Origin: CAWBBA01 sp963729795
Lineage (GTDB): Bacteria; Desulfobacterota; Desulfomonilia; Desulfomonilales; Desulfomonilaceae
Assembly (NCBI GenBank): GCA_963729795.1
Contig: CAVSPC010000038.1
Span: forward strand, 46,648-110,647
Direction: 5' to 3'
DNA: 64,000 nt
Shown here: positions 63,833 through 64,000 of the stretch, piece by piece
Layout: the number at the start of each line of letters is the position of its first letter
Numbering within the stretch: the stretch's first letter is position 1
The notes under the pieces: model-generated
What the model saw: only the letters and a program-made list of their open reading frames with translations
Told to the model about the DNA's origin: nothing
The model's database searches: none
Translations under genes and position numbers: made by a program

Positions 63833-64000
63833 ATGGACGCAAAAGATAAAAAGATCGGACAAGCAATAGGTGCATCAAGCGGACCCCTGAGAGTCCATAA
63901 CGACGATGGAAGACTCTTTGTGACCGGCTTCGGATTGTGGATCCCTGTTGAAACGGAAAAAGAAGGGCTTGAGCTCATTTATGAACTCGAAGAGCAGGGC
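63833..64000 (+). CDS. Unknown protein, 5' part only
   Basis: An ATG at 63833, after a GGGAG site, opens a frame with no stop for 56 codons to the window edge. It begins MDAKDKKIGQAIGASSGPLR and continues with LFVTGFGLWIPVETEKEGLE. It is soluble-looking with no signal peptide. The 5' parts of such short proteins give no family match I can name. It is divergent from the alpha-2-macroglobulin gene with 225 bases between. Confidence 0.55.
   Translation, partial: MDAKDKKIGQAIGASSGPLRVHNDDGRLFVTGFGLWIPVETEKEGLELIYELEEQG

Overview
The window reads as chromosomal DNA from a strictly anaerobic, Gram-negative bacterium, most likely a Desulfobacterota (deltaproteobacterial) lineage, perhaps near Desulfomonile or Syntrophobacteria. 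This is inferred from the gene set and protein style, not from a marker gene. The evidence is a complete-looking anaerobic (early cobalt insertion) cobalamin operon with CbiX, a tRNA-Sec, a molybdenum hydroxylase, a PilQ secretin and PBP1C.

Layout. 1-17,125 (minus strand): one long cobalamin transcription unit. A sigma70-like promoter and a cobalamin riboswitch with its own hairpin terminator precede cobU-cobT-[cobD-cbiP fusion]-cbiB-cbiA-cbiC-cbiX-cbiM-cbiN-cbiQ-cbiO-cbiD-cbiE-cbiL-cbiF-cbiG-cbiH(cobJ)-cbiJ(cobK). Most genes overlap by 1-16 nt. The operon runs into an ABC-transporter permease cut by the window edge. cbiT, cobS, the adenosyltransferase and uroporphyrinogen methyltransferase are not in the window. 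17.1-28.5 kb: interspersed repeats, ogt, tRNA-Sec, engB, an RNase E/G gene, a three-gene run (archaeal-type-II-GAPDH-like oxidoreductase, Nudix hydrolase, condensation-type acyltransferase), mutS and a secreted protein of unknown function. 28.7-34.8 kb (minus): xerD, glnD, pbpC. 36.1-39.3 kb: a lone pilQ with its own promoter and terminator. 40-43.8 kb: a DUF6657-like gene, proA, mobB and an iclR regulator. 44.1-48.7 kb: a molybdenum hydroxylase operon (hypothetical, FAD, 2Fe-2S and Mo subunits, ThiS/MoaD-like carrier) divergent from iclR with a palindromic operator candidate between them. 48.7-52.9 kb (minus): serC-serA-purA. 53.3-57.6 kb: a probable envelope-stress module (a secreted TAXI-receptor-like fusion protein, DUF2491/YjfK, PspA/YjfJ) followed by a DUF2062 membrane protein. 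57.8-63.6 kb (minus): tatA and a large thioester alpha-2-macroglobulin. The right edge holds the start of an unknown gene.

How the parts work together. The first 17 kb forms a vitamin-B12 factory: cobalt uptake (CbiMNQO), cobalt insertion (CbiX), ring methylation and contraction (CbiL, F, G, H, J, D, E, C), amidation (CbiA, CbiP), aminopropanol arm (CobD, CbiB) and nucleotide loop (CobU, CobT). All of it sits under one B12-sensing riboswitch. PBP1C and alpha-2-macroglobulin, neighbours in Escherichia coli, lie about 23 kb apart here and may both serve envelope repair, alongside the PspA-type module.

Three reading-frame anomalies stand out. cobK, cbiM and the alpha-2-macroglobulin gene (twice) each need removal of one base, always in a short run of identical bases, to restore a normal protein. 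That pattern fits base-calling insertions in the assembly at least as well as real decay. The most novel-looking parts are the TAXI/DUF2491/PspA module and the GAPDH-like/Nudix/condensation-domain run.
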